A stretch of DNA of 64,000 nt. Origin: Eleusine coracana subsp. coracana (Eukaryota; Streptophyta; Magnoliopsida; Poales; Poaceae). This document shows positions 11,301 through 22,634 of this stretch, piece by piece. A program made the position numbers and the translations under genes. Below the pieces are notes generated by a model, which saw nothing but the letters and a program-made list of their open reading frames with translations, searched no databases and was not told the origin of the DNA. The stretch spans positions 14,228,501 to 14,292,500 of the forward strand of contig CM064417.1 in assembly GCA_032690845.1 (NCBI GenBank). The letters run 5' to 3'. Positions within the stretch are counted from its first letter, which is position 1. Each line of letters starts with the position of its first letter.

Positions 11301-12430
11301 ATTCATCATTTTCGAGTACGACATCAAGGCTAACCCTGAGAAGATTTTCACAATTGAACGGATGGGGCCGATCCAAAACTTGAAAGGGTTACAACGGCCC
11401 ACGGGTTGCTTGGTGGTGCTGAGCCACTTTATCTCGCGTCTCGGTGAGAGGGTGCTCCCGCTGTACAGGCTCTTGAAGAAATCTAATCGACTCAAGTTGA
11501 CCCCCGAGGCTTAGTCCGCCCTCGACGACGTCAAGCGCATTCTGAGCAACGCTCCAGTATTGACCCCACCGCTCCAAGGCGAGGTGTTGGTACAGTACAT
11601 AGCGGTGACAACTCAAGTCATGAGCTCGGTCCTCGTAGTCGAGCGAGAAAAACAAGGGCACGTCCTAAGGTACAGCACGCCGTCTACTACGTCAGCGAAG
11701 TCTTGTCCAACTCAAAGACAGATACCCATAGATCCTCAAGATCCTCTACGCAGTGATGGTCACAAGGCACAAGCTCCAGCACTACTTCAATTCTCATCCT
11801 ATACACATTGTAAGTTCTTTCCCGCTCCGTGAAATTATACAGAACAGGGTCTCGGCGGGATGGGTCGCCAAGTGGGCGCTCGAGTTGATGGGGCACAACG
11901 TTACGTACCAGCCTTAGGCGGCCATCAAGTCCAAGGCTCTCATCGACTTTATGGCGGAATGGATCGAAGCACAGCTTCCACCTGCTCCGGTCGACCAAGA
12001 GTACTAGTTTATGTACTTTGATGGGTCCCACATGCGGACTGGCGCTGGCGTCAGTCTCGTTTTTGTCTCTCCACTCGGGTACGTATGAAATATGCGATTC
12101 GCTTACATTTTCCCACATCAAATAATGTCGTCCAATACGAGGTGCTTGTGAGCGGGCTTAAGATTGCCATCGAGCTCAGTATCCGACAGTTGGAGATCCG
12201 AGACGACTCCCAGCTCATAGTCAACCAGATCATGAAAGAGTCTAGCTACTGGACCGATACCATGGCGCCCTACTGCCAAGAGGTCCACAAGCTCGAAAAC
12301 AAATATGATGGGCTCGAGCACAAGCATATCCCACACCGCCTCAATAAGGCGGCAGACGTGTTGGCCAAGATGGCATCCAGTCGGGAGCTGATCCCCCCAG
12401 GAGTCGTCGCCAACGACCAGCACTGACCCT
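11300..12430 (+). pseudogene. RT connection and RNase H domains of element B
   Basis: After the RT loop, sequence resembling the connection region (LSHFISRLGERVLPLYRLLKK, about 11420-11480) and a decayed first RNase H precede a better-kept second RNase H. The latter (12085-12426) reads QYEVLVSGLKIAIELSIRQL and RDDSQLIVNQIMKES, then PHRLNKAADVLAKMASS. This is the archaeal-type RNase H (RVT_3 fold) that Tat elements carry in addition to the usual gypsy domain. It removes RNA from RNA-DNA hybrids during replication. Several stops (for example at 11512 and 12006) break it. Confidence 0.7.
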
Positions 12431-12679
12431 CGGTTCGACCCAAAGAGCCCACGAGGTCCGAGGAAGGCCCTAGCGATCCCATGAAGCTCAACTCAGAGTC
12501 AAACGACCTCGCCCCAGAGACAGGGCAACCCTTGACCTCGTAGCATGTCAACGTCATGGAAATCGATCGGCCCGGTGACTCAAGCGAGCCGGACGACCGG
12601 ATGGACGACCCCGAGGTTGAACGAATCAATTCCCAGGTCAAAAGAGCCGAGCTCCTAAGCGACTAGAGGGCTCCGTACA

Positions 12680-13377
12680 TCGAGTACCTAGCCCGAGGCA
12701 CACTCCCTGTGGATGGGACCGAAGCCAAACGGCTCCATAGGCGTGCCAAGTCTTTCATCTTAATCAATGGGGAACTTTACAAACATAGCATTACCAAAAT
12801 TATGCAGCGTTGCATTCCAATCAGCGAAGGTATCAAGCTGCTCATCGACATTCACGGTGGTGGGTGTGGGGGTCTGCGGTCATCATGCCACGCCTCGAAC
12901 CCTCGTAGGCAACGCGTTTTGCCAAGGCTTTTATTGGCCGACCGCCATGGGCGAGGCCACCCACAAATTAAAAACCTGCAAAGGTTGCCAATACTATGCC
13001 TGCCAAATGCATCTATCGGCTCAGGCCCTCCAAACGATCCCCCTTACATGGCCTTTTTGCAGTCTGGTTGGGCTGCTCAAAAAAGCACATGGGGCCTACA
13101 TCCACATGTTGGTCGTAGTCGATAAATTTACCAAGTGGATCAAAGCATGCCCGCTCGCTAAAATCCAATCCAAGGAGGCGATCGAATTCTTCCTCGACAT
13201 TATCCATCGATTCAGAATCCTGAACTCCATAATCATGGATAATGGCATGCAATTCATAGGAAAAAAATTTCCAAAGTTCTATGATGACTACCACATTCGC
13301 AATGACTGGGCCACCGTCGCCCACCCTAAGACGAACAGCCAGGTCGAGCGAGCGAATGGTATGCTACTTCAAGGGTT
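12680..13377 (+). pseudogene. Integrase of element B, N-terminal and catalytic part
   Basis: The frame from 12767 holds the zinc-binding HHCC module: a His pair near VCGHHATPRTLVGNAF and CKGCQYYAC. The DDE core follows with VVVDKFTKWIKA (Asp), IIMDNGMQF (Asp) and HPKTNSQVERANGMLLQG (Glu). The enzyme would insert the cDNA into the genome. The gene is cut at 13377, where element C begins, and resumes at 30936. All three acidic residues are present, and IMDNG replaces the more usual ITDNG. The frame upstream of 12767 is partly scrambled. Confidence 0.85.
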
Positions 13378-13382
13378 GAAGC
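13378..13382 (+). repeat. Left target-site duplication of element C (GAAGC)
   Basis: GAAGC precedes the TG end of C. The right copy at 30931-30935 reads GAAGA, with one mismatch. Confidence 0.7.
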
Positions 13383-16362
13383 TGTAACAGAACCGCCTTA
13401 CCACGGAGACAATTTCGTTCTAGGATCCTTCTCGGGTGGCGACACGCGCTATGATGCCCAATAGTACAACACATGATAGAAATAATATAGTTACAAAAAG
13501 AACATAGATAGAGTATAGAGTTTTACATAAATCTGAATTTAAACTATAAATCAGAGTTTAAAAGTGCAAAAGCGGAATAGTTCGACAGTAGATAAAATAG
13601 TTTGATGAAAAGCTTAAGATACAATCATTCTCTCATGATGTTACATAGAAGTAGATCCGGTTTTGATAAGTTTCATGCCCATGACACTGTACCGGCAAGC
13701 AACAAGGTGCACCTCTTATGGACTACAAGGTTCCTACTTGACGTTTCAAAAGTCGGGAAACTGGACGCCCTAATCATCTGAAAAACCACAAAGAGCTACG
13801 CCCTAAGCAACTAATACTCAGCAAGACTGACCCATCAAAACAGGCAACTACAGCTGACACCTAGACATGCACAGGCTAAGGGTAGGGTTTATGTTGCCAA
13901 AAAGCCAGCCTATGAGTAGATTATTATTTTTCAAGTTTTAGCATCAAGTTGTCATTCAAAATAATAAATTTAGTTTGCACTATAGCTATAACAATCATGG
14001 TTGCAATACAAATATTAATAATTCCAAACAGCAATATTGAACCCATTCATCTTATTAAGCTTCCAACTACGTTCCGGTAGAGTTATCAAGTGGTACTCGT
14101 TACTGTGAGGGCAGCGACTCGAATCAATTTACATCCTACAGGTGAAACCTACTTGCACGATCCATACGTGCTTCGTGGAAGCTGCATGGAGCAACCTTTC
14201 GCATATGGTATCACAAGGCCTTCCGGGTCCAGACTCCCCCGAGGAGGGTCCCCCAATGCGATGCGCCCCGTGCCGCCATCCGTGGGTGGATTCCTCCCTC
14301 CTCTCTTTCCTAGTGCTGCCAACAAGAGAGAAGGCAATCTTTTGACCAGGAAATAGTCATAGCTACATCAGTTTACTGGGCCCATAACTCCAGCATGCAA
14401 ATAGTACGTTCAAACTTGATCCCATGGGTCGGACACATGGAAGAGCCTTAAGTGACTCAGACGGGGATACCTCCTTGAAGACAAGCTGTCCTTCTTTTTC
14501 CACCTAGTTGCCCTTCCGGTCTTCTTTGTCATCCCAATCCATGCCTTTCTCTAAACATTTCCCAGTGATAATAGGACTCAATTACGAGTGGCCTTCCGCC
14601 ACTTGTTGACTCATCGCCCTAATTTAGCAAAGCCTCTAACGCTCAAAAGCTATCAATGGGTATAGGGACCTACTGCAATGCTAGGGTTTCAATTAACTCC
14701 TATAAACCTAATGCACGGGCAAAACCTACATCATACCCCTAGTGATAAAGGAAAAATGTAAAACAGGTGGGATGCACCGGGGCTTGCCTTGGTCCTGCTC
14801 CTGGTCAGCTGAAGCACCACCAGGTCCTTCTGGCTCCTGCTCCTGTCCCGTCTCCACGTGGTTCACTTCGTGATCTATATGATGCAAATGATATACACAT
14901 CAGAGAGGGTTCATGACACTTCCTTAGCAAATACGTTATAACCACTTTATTTCATGTAGAAGTGAACGGTGATGTGAACAAGGGTTACTGATCTTCCAAA
15001 AGGTTCTTGGTAAGTTGATTTGGTCAGAGGCGACACACAAATCGATCTGGCTTCAGAACAGCACGTTCTAAACCCTGCAATCACAGCACGATGTCTCCTC
15101 TGGTTATCAACCATCCAAGGATGATTGACCTCGCCGAGAAGGATAATCCCTGCCTGCAAATCAAGAACACAAGCAAGAACAACGAAGGATGCAACACAAT
15201 TGCAGATGATTGATTAAGCTCATGAAGTTGGGGTCTCACAAACCGATATGATGGTGAAACTGTTATGAACAAAATAATCTAAGAAAAACCCGAACCCTAA
15301 TGGTGTGGTGGCGGTGGCTGTATATGAATACCCTAGGGTCATTCAAGACCCTCTGGACACGCCCCTAATTGGGCTCAACTGGATACAAAGCTCAAAGGCC
15401 AAAAATAGGCGACGCAGCACCGACACAGATTCTGGACCCTCTCTTGTTTCGACGATTACTGATAACTCCGGATGAATTTTGACATGAGACGGGAGGCATT
15501 GGAAAGGTGGGGCCCACGGTGGGAGCGACACCACCGGGAAGCACGCGAGAAGGAGAACTCAGGAGCGGGGTCGGGGCGAGACGGAGCTCACCGGAGCGGT
15601 CGGCGACAAGCGACAGAGGTCGAGGATGGGTCGTCGGTTTTTTATTTCTTGCGGGCAAATGGAGGCGTCTCGCGGGCCAGAGAGGGGTGCAATCGGGGGA
15701 GGAAGACGAGACGCACGCGTTGACCCAGCGGATCCGCGTCGAGGCGTGCCGGAGCTCCGGCCAACGAAAATTGAGGTTGCGGCGGCGGTGAATTTTTTTT
15801 TCCCTATTTTTGGGGCCTCGAGAAGGAAAGACTGTGGGGGAAAACAGAAATGAGGGGCGGCCTTGGTTGCGGGGCGGTCGGGCCGACCAAATGCGCCCAC
15901 CGCCGACGTACAGTCGCCACGCGGCGGGGAGGCACCGGGCGCCCGGGCCTGCGCGTGGAGCTATGAGGAGGAAGGGGATGACAGGTGGGACCCATGTGGT
16001 ATTTTCTTTTTGGTTGGTTTTTCAAAACAGCACTTACTTAATATTTTTGTATCTTTAAAAATATGATGTGCTTGAGTTTATAAAAATAATAGTACTAATC
16101 ACATTACATTCGAATTGGGTTATGAAATTTTCAAAGAGTGATAGTTTTTGACCTTTTGAACATTTATTTAGGCCTTTAAATAAAAGAATAAAATCCCAAT
16201 AAATTCCTCTAAATTATAATTAATCATGGTCTACAACATATATTTTTGGTGGGCCCTAGTTGTGTCATGAAATTTTAACTTGTAGTTCAAATGGCGTTCA
16301 AATTTAGCCAAATTTCGTGCAAATGGTACTCAAATGACTTCAAACTTCTTAGGTGGCTTCAT
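13383..16362 (-). repeat. 3' LTR of element C (rearranged)
   Basis: It aligns with 21648-22634 plus 28721-30890 of the 5' LTR, starting TGTAACAGAACCGCC on the plus strand. Two differences stand out. A foreign segment of about 535 bases (14972-15508) replaces about 580 bases of native LTR. The outermost 70-80 bases of the LTR and the polypurine tract are missing at the 16362 side, where it runs straight into the chromodomain tail. The homopolymer-rich part near 15785-15800 corresponds to the long C run of the other LTR. Confidence 0.8.
14972..15508 (-). repeat. Gypsy LTR fragment inside the 3' LTR of element C
   Basis: It starts TGATGTGAACAAGGGTT and is nearly collinear with 39717-40248, including AAAAATAGGCGACGCAGCAC. 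It is absent from the matching place of the other LTR of C (around 29293-29900), so it is an insertion, later trimmed by a deletion on its right. The longer copy at 39717-40680 suggests a minus-strand gypsy 3' end. Confidence 0.65.
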
Positions 16363-17630
16363 GAGGAATCTCCGTGTATAGGGGTTTACCTAGGTGGTGG
16401 TGTAGGAACTCCGGATAGTGATTCCTTAGAAATTCTTCCGTCTCCCAAGTTGTCTCTTTCTCACAATGGTTGCTCCACTGAACTTTGTAGAACTTAAGCA
16501 TTTTTCTTGCGGGTGATCTGTTCCTTTTCATCGGGCGCTCTGAGTATGTCAAGTCGGGTTGTAGTTTTTTGGTGCTCTCCAAGGGACGTCGACCTATGTC
16601 TTCAAATATTTCTTTAGTTGGGACACATGAAATGTGTCATGCACTCCAGCGAGCTCGTTTGGTAGTTGGAGTTTGTATGCTACAGGTCCACACCTAGCAA
16701 TGATCGGATATGGGCCAATGTAACGGGGCGCTAGTTTTCCATGAATCTCTAATCGTTGTACACCTTTGGTGGGTGACACACGAAGATAGACCAAATCGTC
16801 AACTCTGAATTCAAGCGGGCGCCACCTCTTATCCGCATAGCTCTTCTATCTGGATTTCGCCGCTGGTAGATTTGATTGAATTTCCAATACTTTCTCTTCC
16901 GCCTGTTGCACTAACTTAGGTCCAAACACAAACCTTTCTCTGGATTCTGACCAACTCAAGGGTGTGCGACAACAACGACCATATAGAGCTTCAAACGGTG
17001 CCATCTTGATGCTCTCTTGATAACTATTGTTATACCCAAATTCTGCCAAGGGTAAGCATTCGTCCCACTTTTTGCTATGATTTAAGACATAGGCCCTCAA
17101 CATGTCTTCTAGTATCTGATTAGCCCTCTCGGTCTGGCCATCAGTTTGGGGATGATATGTCGACCCTTTAATCAGCCTCGTACCCAATGACTCATGTAGT
17201 TGTTCCCAGAAGCGTCCAACGAATTGTGAGCCCCTATCGGATATGATGGTCTTGGGCACTCCGTGCAAGCAAAGAATTTGTTTGATGTATATCTGTGCAT
17301 ACTGCTGCATTCTAAATCGCATGGAGACTGGTATAAAGTCTACAATCTTGGTTAGTCGATCAACAATAACCCAGATGGAGTCAAATTTGCGCGACGTCTG
17401 TGGTAAGCCGATAATGAAATCCATGCTAATATCATCCCATTTCCAAGCGGGAACACTCATAGGTTGTAACGAACCAGCTTTCTTTAGATGATCGGCTTTA
17501 ACTCGACGGCATGTGTCGCATTCGGCTACATAATGATCTATTTCTCTCTTCATGCGAGTCCACCAATATCTTGATCTCAGATCATGGTACATTTTGTTGC
17601 TGCCCAGATGCATGGACTATTTTGCAACAT
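16349..17630 (-). pseudogene. Integrase and chromodomain-like tail of element C
   Basis: On the minus strand, MHLGSNKMYHDLRSRYWWTRM and CDTCRRVKADHLKKAG give the zinc-binding module. The core has WVIVDRLTKIVDFIPV (Asp), IISDRGSQFVGRFW (Asp) and TYHPQTDGQTERANQILEDM (Glu), all intact. After a TAG near 16850 the GPY/F region follows (GKLAPRYIGPYPIIARCG, HDTFHVSQLKKYL). Then comes a chromodomain-like end (KMLKFYKVQWSNHCEKETTW, NHYPEFL). Such tails direct chromoviruses to heterochromatin. The stops at about 17618 and 16850 look like point mutations. The C-terminus is fused to 3' LTR sequence by a deletion. Confidence 0.85.
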
Positions 17631-18300
17631 GGGCTTCGTCCAAGATCTTCTTGCGTGGTTGAAAATTCTTGGGCACTACTAGGCGATCCTTGAACCATAG
17701 AATGCCCTCTTCATCCTCCCGGAAACATCGAACCTTATCGTCACCCTCTCTTAGTCTCCTCTTTACATGCGTTATGCCAACATCTGTCTTCTGAGCTTCT
17801 ACTACTTCTTCTCGCAAGGTAGGTATTAACGCTAGGTTATAGAGAGCTCCGTGTGGTGTTACTTGGATGTAATGACCATCTTGAGCTTGAGGACTGACCA
17901 TGATATGATGGCATTGAGCTTTTCGACTTAGTGCATCAGCCACGACATTAGCTTTACCGGGGTGGTAATGCACTTCCAATTCATAATCCTTGATTAATTC
18001 CAACCAACAACGTTGTCTCATGTTTAGGTGGTCCTGGGTGAGGATGTACTTTAAGCTCTTGTGATCGGTGTAGATACGGACTAGATTGCCAAGCAGATAG
18101 TGTCTCCACATTTTCAATGCTAGTACCACTGCTGCCAATTCCAGATCATGTGCTAGATAGTTCTGCTCATGCTTCCTCAGTTGTCTGGATCCATAAGCGA
18201 TCACTCGCCCATCCTGCATAAGGACACATCCTAATCCGTTGCCCGAAGCATCACAATATACATCAAACGGCTTCCCCAGGTCCGGTTGAGCTAATATTGG
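17617..18300 (-). pseudogene. RNase H of element C
   Basis: MQDGRVIAYGSRQLRKHEQNY, HDLELAAVVLALKMWRHYL, RIYTDHKSLKYI and ELIKDYELEVHYHPGKANVV with ADALSRK form a complete gypsy RNase H with its catalytic Glu and Asp residues. Upstream in the same frame, PDLGKPFDVYCDASGNGLGC-like sequence supplies the first Asp. Three in-frame stops lie at about 18320-18355 between this domain and the RT. Confidence 0.85.
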
Positions 18301-18354
18301 GGCAGTCGTAAGATGCTTCTTCAGGGTCTAGAAAGCGCTCACACAATCTTAATC

Positions 18355-19240
18355 TCATACAAACTTCTTTTCCTTCTTGAGCAGCTCGGTCATGGGCTTC
18401 GCAATCTTAGAGAAATTCGGAATGAAATGGCGGTAGTAACCAGCCAATCCAACAAAACTACGCACATGGAACATAGTTTTTGGCATCTTCCAATTCAGTA
18501 TATCTCTTACTTTGCTGGGATCTACTGCTATGCCTTCTTCAGAAATAATGTGACCCAGGAAGGGTACTTGCTTCAACCAAAACTCGCATTTGCTGAACTT
18601 AGCGTATAGCTTATGTTCCCTTAACCTCTGTAGCACAACGCAAAGATCCTCTGCATGTTCTTCTTCTGACTTGGAGTAGACTAGAATGTCATCGATCAAC
18701 ACCACTACGAACTTGTCTAGCTCTGGCATAAACACTGAGTTCATGAGATACATGAAGTGTGCTGGTGCGTTTCTCAACCCAAATGACATCAATAAATACT
18801 CATAAAGTCCATATCGAGTGGAGAACGCTGTCTTGGGGATATCTTTGGTATGGATCTTGGATCTTGGAGAAAACCTTAGCTCCAATCAACTGATCAAATA
18901 GAATGTCAATGCGAGGTAGTGGATACTTATTCTTGATAGTCACGGCATTGAGCGGGCGATAATCTACACATAGCCTCAAGGTCTCATCCTTTTTCTTCAC
19001 GAACAATGCCGGACAACCCCAAGGTGAAGAACTAGGTCGGATAAAACCTTTATCCAATAGCTCCTTTAACTGCTCTTTCAATTCAGCTAGTTCCTTGGGT
19101 GCCATCTTATATGGTCTCTTGGATAAGGGTGCAGTGCCTAGCTGAAACTCAATCTTGAATTCGACATCCCGATCGGGAGGCAGTCCAGGAAGATCATCAG
19201 GGAATACATAACTCCTGATTTTGCTGCTGACGCGGTGCCT
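18355..19240 (-). pseudogene. Reverse transcriptase of element C
   Basis: Two overlapping minus-strand frames carry it. The first (19258-18800) has FPDDLPGLPPDRDVEFKIE, GFIRPSSSPWGCPALFVKKK and LCVDYRPLNAVTIKNKYPLP. The second (18885-18355) has TAFSTRYGLYEYLLMSFGLR, the catalytic VVVLIDDILVYS and FLGHIISEEGIAV. A small deletion and frameshift near 18860-18880 remove the LRSGYHQI segment of the family. The Asp pair (IDD) is kept. The N-terminal end is abruptly joined to gag at about 19200-19230. Confidence 0.85.
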
Positions 19241-20155
19241 CGGGTTGCTGCTGCGCATGCTGAGGTGGACGTGGGGATGGTGCAGTCACGGGGGTGGAGC
19301 GGTACTTCTGACCTGACGGGTCCATGTACACCATGCGATACTTCTGTGAGGGTCCGCTGGGTGGCCCCATAGCACTAGCGGATCTCTTCTGCTCAGCCAG
19401 AACCTTACGGTATCCATCCTCTGCGATGATGGCGTTGTTGAAAAACTCAACAAATGTGCCACCCATGTTGAGGTTGAGGAGGTCCTCCAATTCTGCGCTC
19501 AGTCCTTCCAAGAAACGGTCCTTACGCTTGGCCGCAGTGTCTACTTGTTCTAGAGCATACAGTGCCAGCCGGTTGAACTCCTCGCAGTACTCCTCAACAC
19601 TGCGGTTCCCTTGCTTTAATGCAGCAAATTCCCTTGCCTTCCTGCGAATGAGCCCTGCATGAATGTAGTGTGCACGCAACACTATCTTAAACTTTTCCCA
19701 TGAGACTTGATATTCTCCTCCAAGTGAGACGACAAGGTTGGCCCACCATGCCCCAGCTGCTCCATGCAACTGTTGTGTTGCATAGAGGGTCTTCTGTAGG
19801 GGTGTGCAGTTGAGGAGCACAAACCTGGACTCAAGCATGCGAAGGAAATCCTCAGCTTCCATGGGTTCCATGGTGGAGCTGAATGTGGGCGGCCTAGTGG
19901 CGAGGTAGTCGGTGTACGTACTATTCTGCGGTGCACCATCATTGTTGCTCCTCGCATTCCTGTTTGCTGCATCATTTCTCGCATGAACTCGGCCTGCTGC
20001 TGCTGATTTTCCATCATTGTAGCGAAGAACTGTGCTATCATCTGCATGGGGTTGGGTAGGGGTGGTGGAGTCCCCTGCCGAGTGTTATCATCTCTAGCCC
20101 TGGAGCTCTCGGGCTGCTCGCCATGGAGCTCGTTGGTGTTGCGAGTGCGAGCCAT
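19197..20155 (-). pseudogene. gag of element C
   Basis: The ATG at 20155 starts MARTRNTNELHGEQPE, with PPLPNPMQMIAQFFATMMEN next, as in Tekay gag N-termini. A frameshift near 19955 moves the reading to the frame with EDFLRMLESRFVLLNCTP, GAAGAWWANLV, FAALKQGNRSVEEYCEEFNR and KKDRFLEGLSAELEDL (retrotrans_gag). It ends in a Gln-rich stretch (QHAQQQPEAPRQQQNQ). The zinc knuckle that should follow, and the protease, are missing. The sequence runs directly into the RT. Confidence 0.85.
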
Positions 20156-21632
20156 TCTGAAATGCAAGCATTAGGGTATCATTAGTTTCTTATCCAATAA
20201 GATCATGAGGGAATACAAATTCAAGGGCAAGTAGGATGCTCCAAATGTAGGAAAGTACAGTTCAGCAAGGAAAACCAATATACTGGTGGTGATTACTTAT
20301 CCAAGTGATTTCCACATCGAGAAGTAGACTTGTCCAAAAATTTTCATAGCGCGTTCAGTTCTGCCCTATCGGTACAGCAGTCACTAAACAGAGTTTTAAG
20401 CTAAATTATATACATAATTTGGAACACCACTGAACATCAATGTTGTAGACGATTTCAATAACTTTCCAACGACTACTTACTCAACTTCATCTAATAAGCG
20501 GCTCAGGAGCCATGAATTTTCTAAGTTGCAAGTCAGAATCTGAAAATCTGCTGAGGATAGCACTGTGTTTGGTCTGAAAAAAGGGTCCGAAAACCAGGTT
20601 TTGTTTCATTTATCCCTAGAAGTAAAGTATCAGCATTATGGAGAATTTTAGCACCTTTACAACGCATACTTGCACACTTTCAACAAATTCTTAGAACTCA
20701 AGATATAGAATTTGCAAGTTGCTACTTGTCTGCTGAACTGTTTCTAGGGACAGAATAATGTTGCTCTAAAAATAGGCTCATAAACGTGTCTTAAGAGCTT
20801 CAAAAAGGAATGTTCAGAATACCAAAGTTATAGAATGCTTCACAACCTTGCCATAAAGTACTCATATAGCTCTATAGGTGGTCTGAGCAAAAAGTTATGA
20901 ATTTTACAAGATAGATCATGAATCTGAATTCCAGGTTGACACCAAATTGACATGCTAACTCGGACGGATCAAAACGGTATTGCCCGGAAATCTTTAAAGA
21001 AAAAATTTCTTGCTGAACATACAGAGGATCTGTTCATGATTTCCATAAGTATTTACTTGCATAATTTTCAACTTTAGAGTGAAGAAACATAGATTCTTAT
21101 GTGAGTGACATGCCACCTGAAATTTCAGGTTTTCATGATGAATTGATGCTCCAACATTTACATGAATGCATATACTTTCGGCCTACACCTCATCATAAAA
21201 TAAAATTTGGTCATGAATAGGACCATATGTATAGTCGATGGCAGACGATTTCTCAAGTTAGTCGTACGCTGCACGTTTCTTACTCGAATCGTGGTTAGTG
21301 TACCTATACAAGATTTATTTCAGAAACAATACATCAAATAGAAAGAAACGAGCCAAATAATCCCTTATTATTTCCCTAGAATAGGGCACTAATGTTTATC
21401 ACAATCAGCCCGTGTTCACACCATTGTGCTAGCTTTCCATGCTACTGTCCACATGTTGGGACACATATCTTCGTTGACGATGCCATAGATGCAAGTATTT
21501 AAACAAACAACCTTGTATAGTTAGCTTTGCCACCTGAATCATAACTAATAATATCCCTATGGGCACGTCCTCACATGTTCGTAGTGGGGTTTTCAAAAAA
21601 ATGTCTTTGAATGTTGCACTATTATCGAGATA
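20156..21632 (-). other. 5' leader of element C, no gene seen
   Basis: About 1.5 kb of AT-rich sequence between primer site and gag start. I see no ORF above 60 codons with a recognisable motif and no second element. Confidence 0.55.
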
Positions 21633-21644
21633 GCTCTGATACCA
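21633..21644 (-). other. Primer binding site of element C (initiator tRNA-Met type)
   Basis: The minus strand reads TGGTATCAGAGC, the standard initiator-Met primer site of chromoviruses, three bases inside the LTR end (…GTTACA). Confidence 0.85.
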
Positions 21645-21647
21645 TGT

Positions 21648-22634
21648 TGTAACAGAACCGCCTTACCACGGAGATGATTCCATTCCAGGATCTTTCTCGG
21701 GTGGCGACACGGGCTGTGACGCCCAATAGTATAACACATTATAGAAATAATATAGTTACAACATGAACATAGATAGAGTACAGAGTTTTACATAAATCCG
21801 AATTTAAGCTACAAATCAGAGTTTAAAAGTGCAGAAGCGAAATAGTTCGATGAAAAGCTTAAGATACAATCATTCTCTCATGATGTTACATAGAAGTAGA
21901 ACCGGTCTTGATAAGTGTCATGCCCACGACACTGTACCGGCAAGCAACAAGGTGCACCTCTTATGAACTGAAAGGTTCCCACTCGATGTTCCAAAAGTCG
22001 GGAAACTGGACGCCCTGATCATTTGAAAAACTACAAAGAGCTACACCCTGAGCAACTAATACTCAGCAAGACTGACCTGTCAAAATGGCCAACTACGCCG
22101 ACACCTAGACATGCACAGGCTAAGGGTAGGGTTTATGTTGCCAAAAAGTCAGCCTATGAGTAGATCCTTATTTTTCAAGTTTTAGCATCAAGTTAAGTTG
22201 TCATGCAAAATAATAAATTTAGTTTGCACTATATCTACAACAATCTTGGTTGCAATACAAATATTAATAATTCCAAACAGCAATATTGAACCCATTCATT
22301 TTATTAAGCTTCCAACTATGTTCCGACGGAGTTATCAAGTGGTACTCGTTACGATGAGGGGCAGCGACTCGAATCGATTTACATCCTGCAGGAGAAACCT
22401 GCTTGCACGATCCATACGCACTTTATGGAAGCTGCATGGAGAAACCTTTCACATACGGTATCACAAGGTCTTTCAGGTCCAGACTCCACCGAGGAGGGTC
22501 CTCCAATGCGATGCGCTCCATGCCGCCATCCGGGGGTGGATTCCTCCCTCCTCTCTTTCCTAGTTCCGCCAACAAGGGAGAAGGCAATCTTCTGACCAGG
22601 CAATAGTCCTAGCTACATCAGTTTACTGGGCCCA
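21648..22634 (-). repeat. 5' LTR of element C, U5-side part
   Basis: It aligns with 13383-14386. Its plus-strand start is TGTAACAGAACCGCC. It breaks off at GGGCCCA, where element D begins. Confidence 0.85.
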
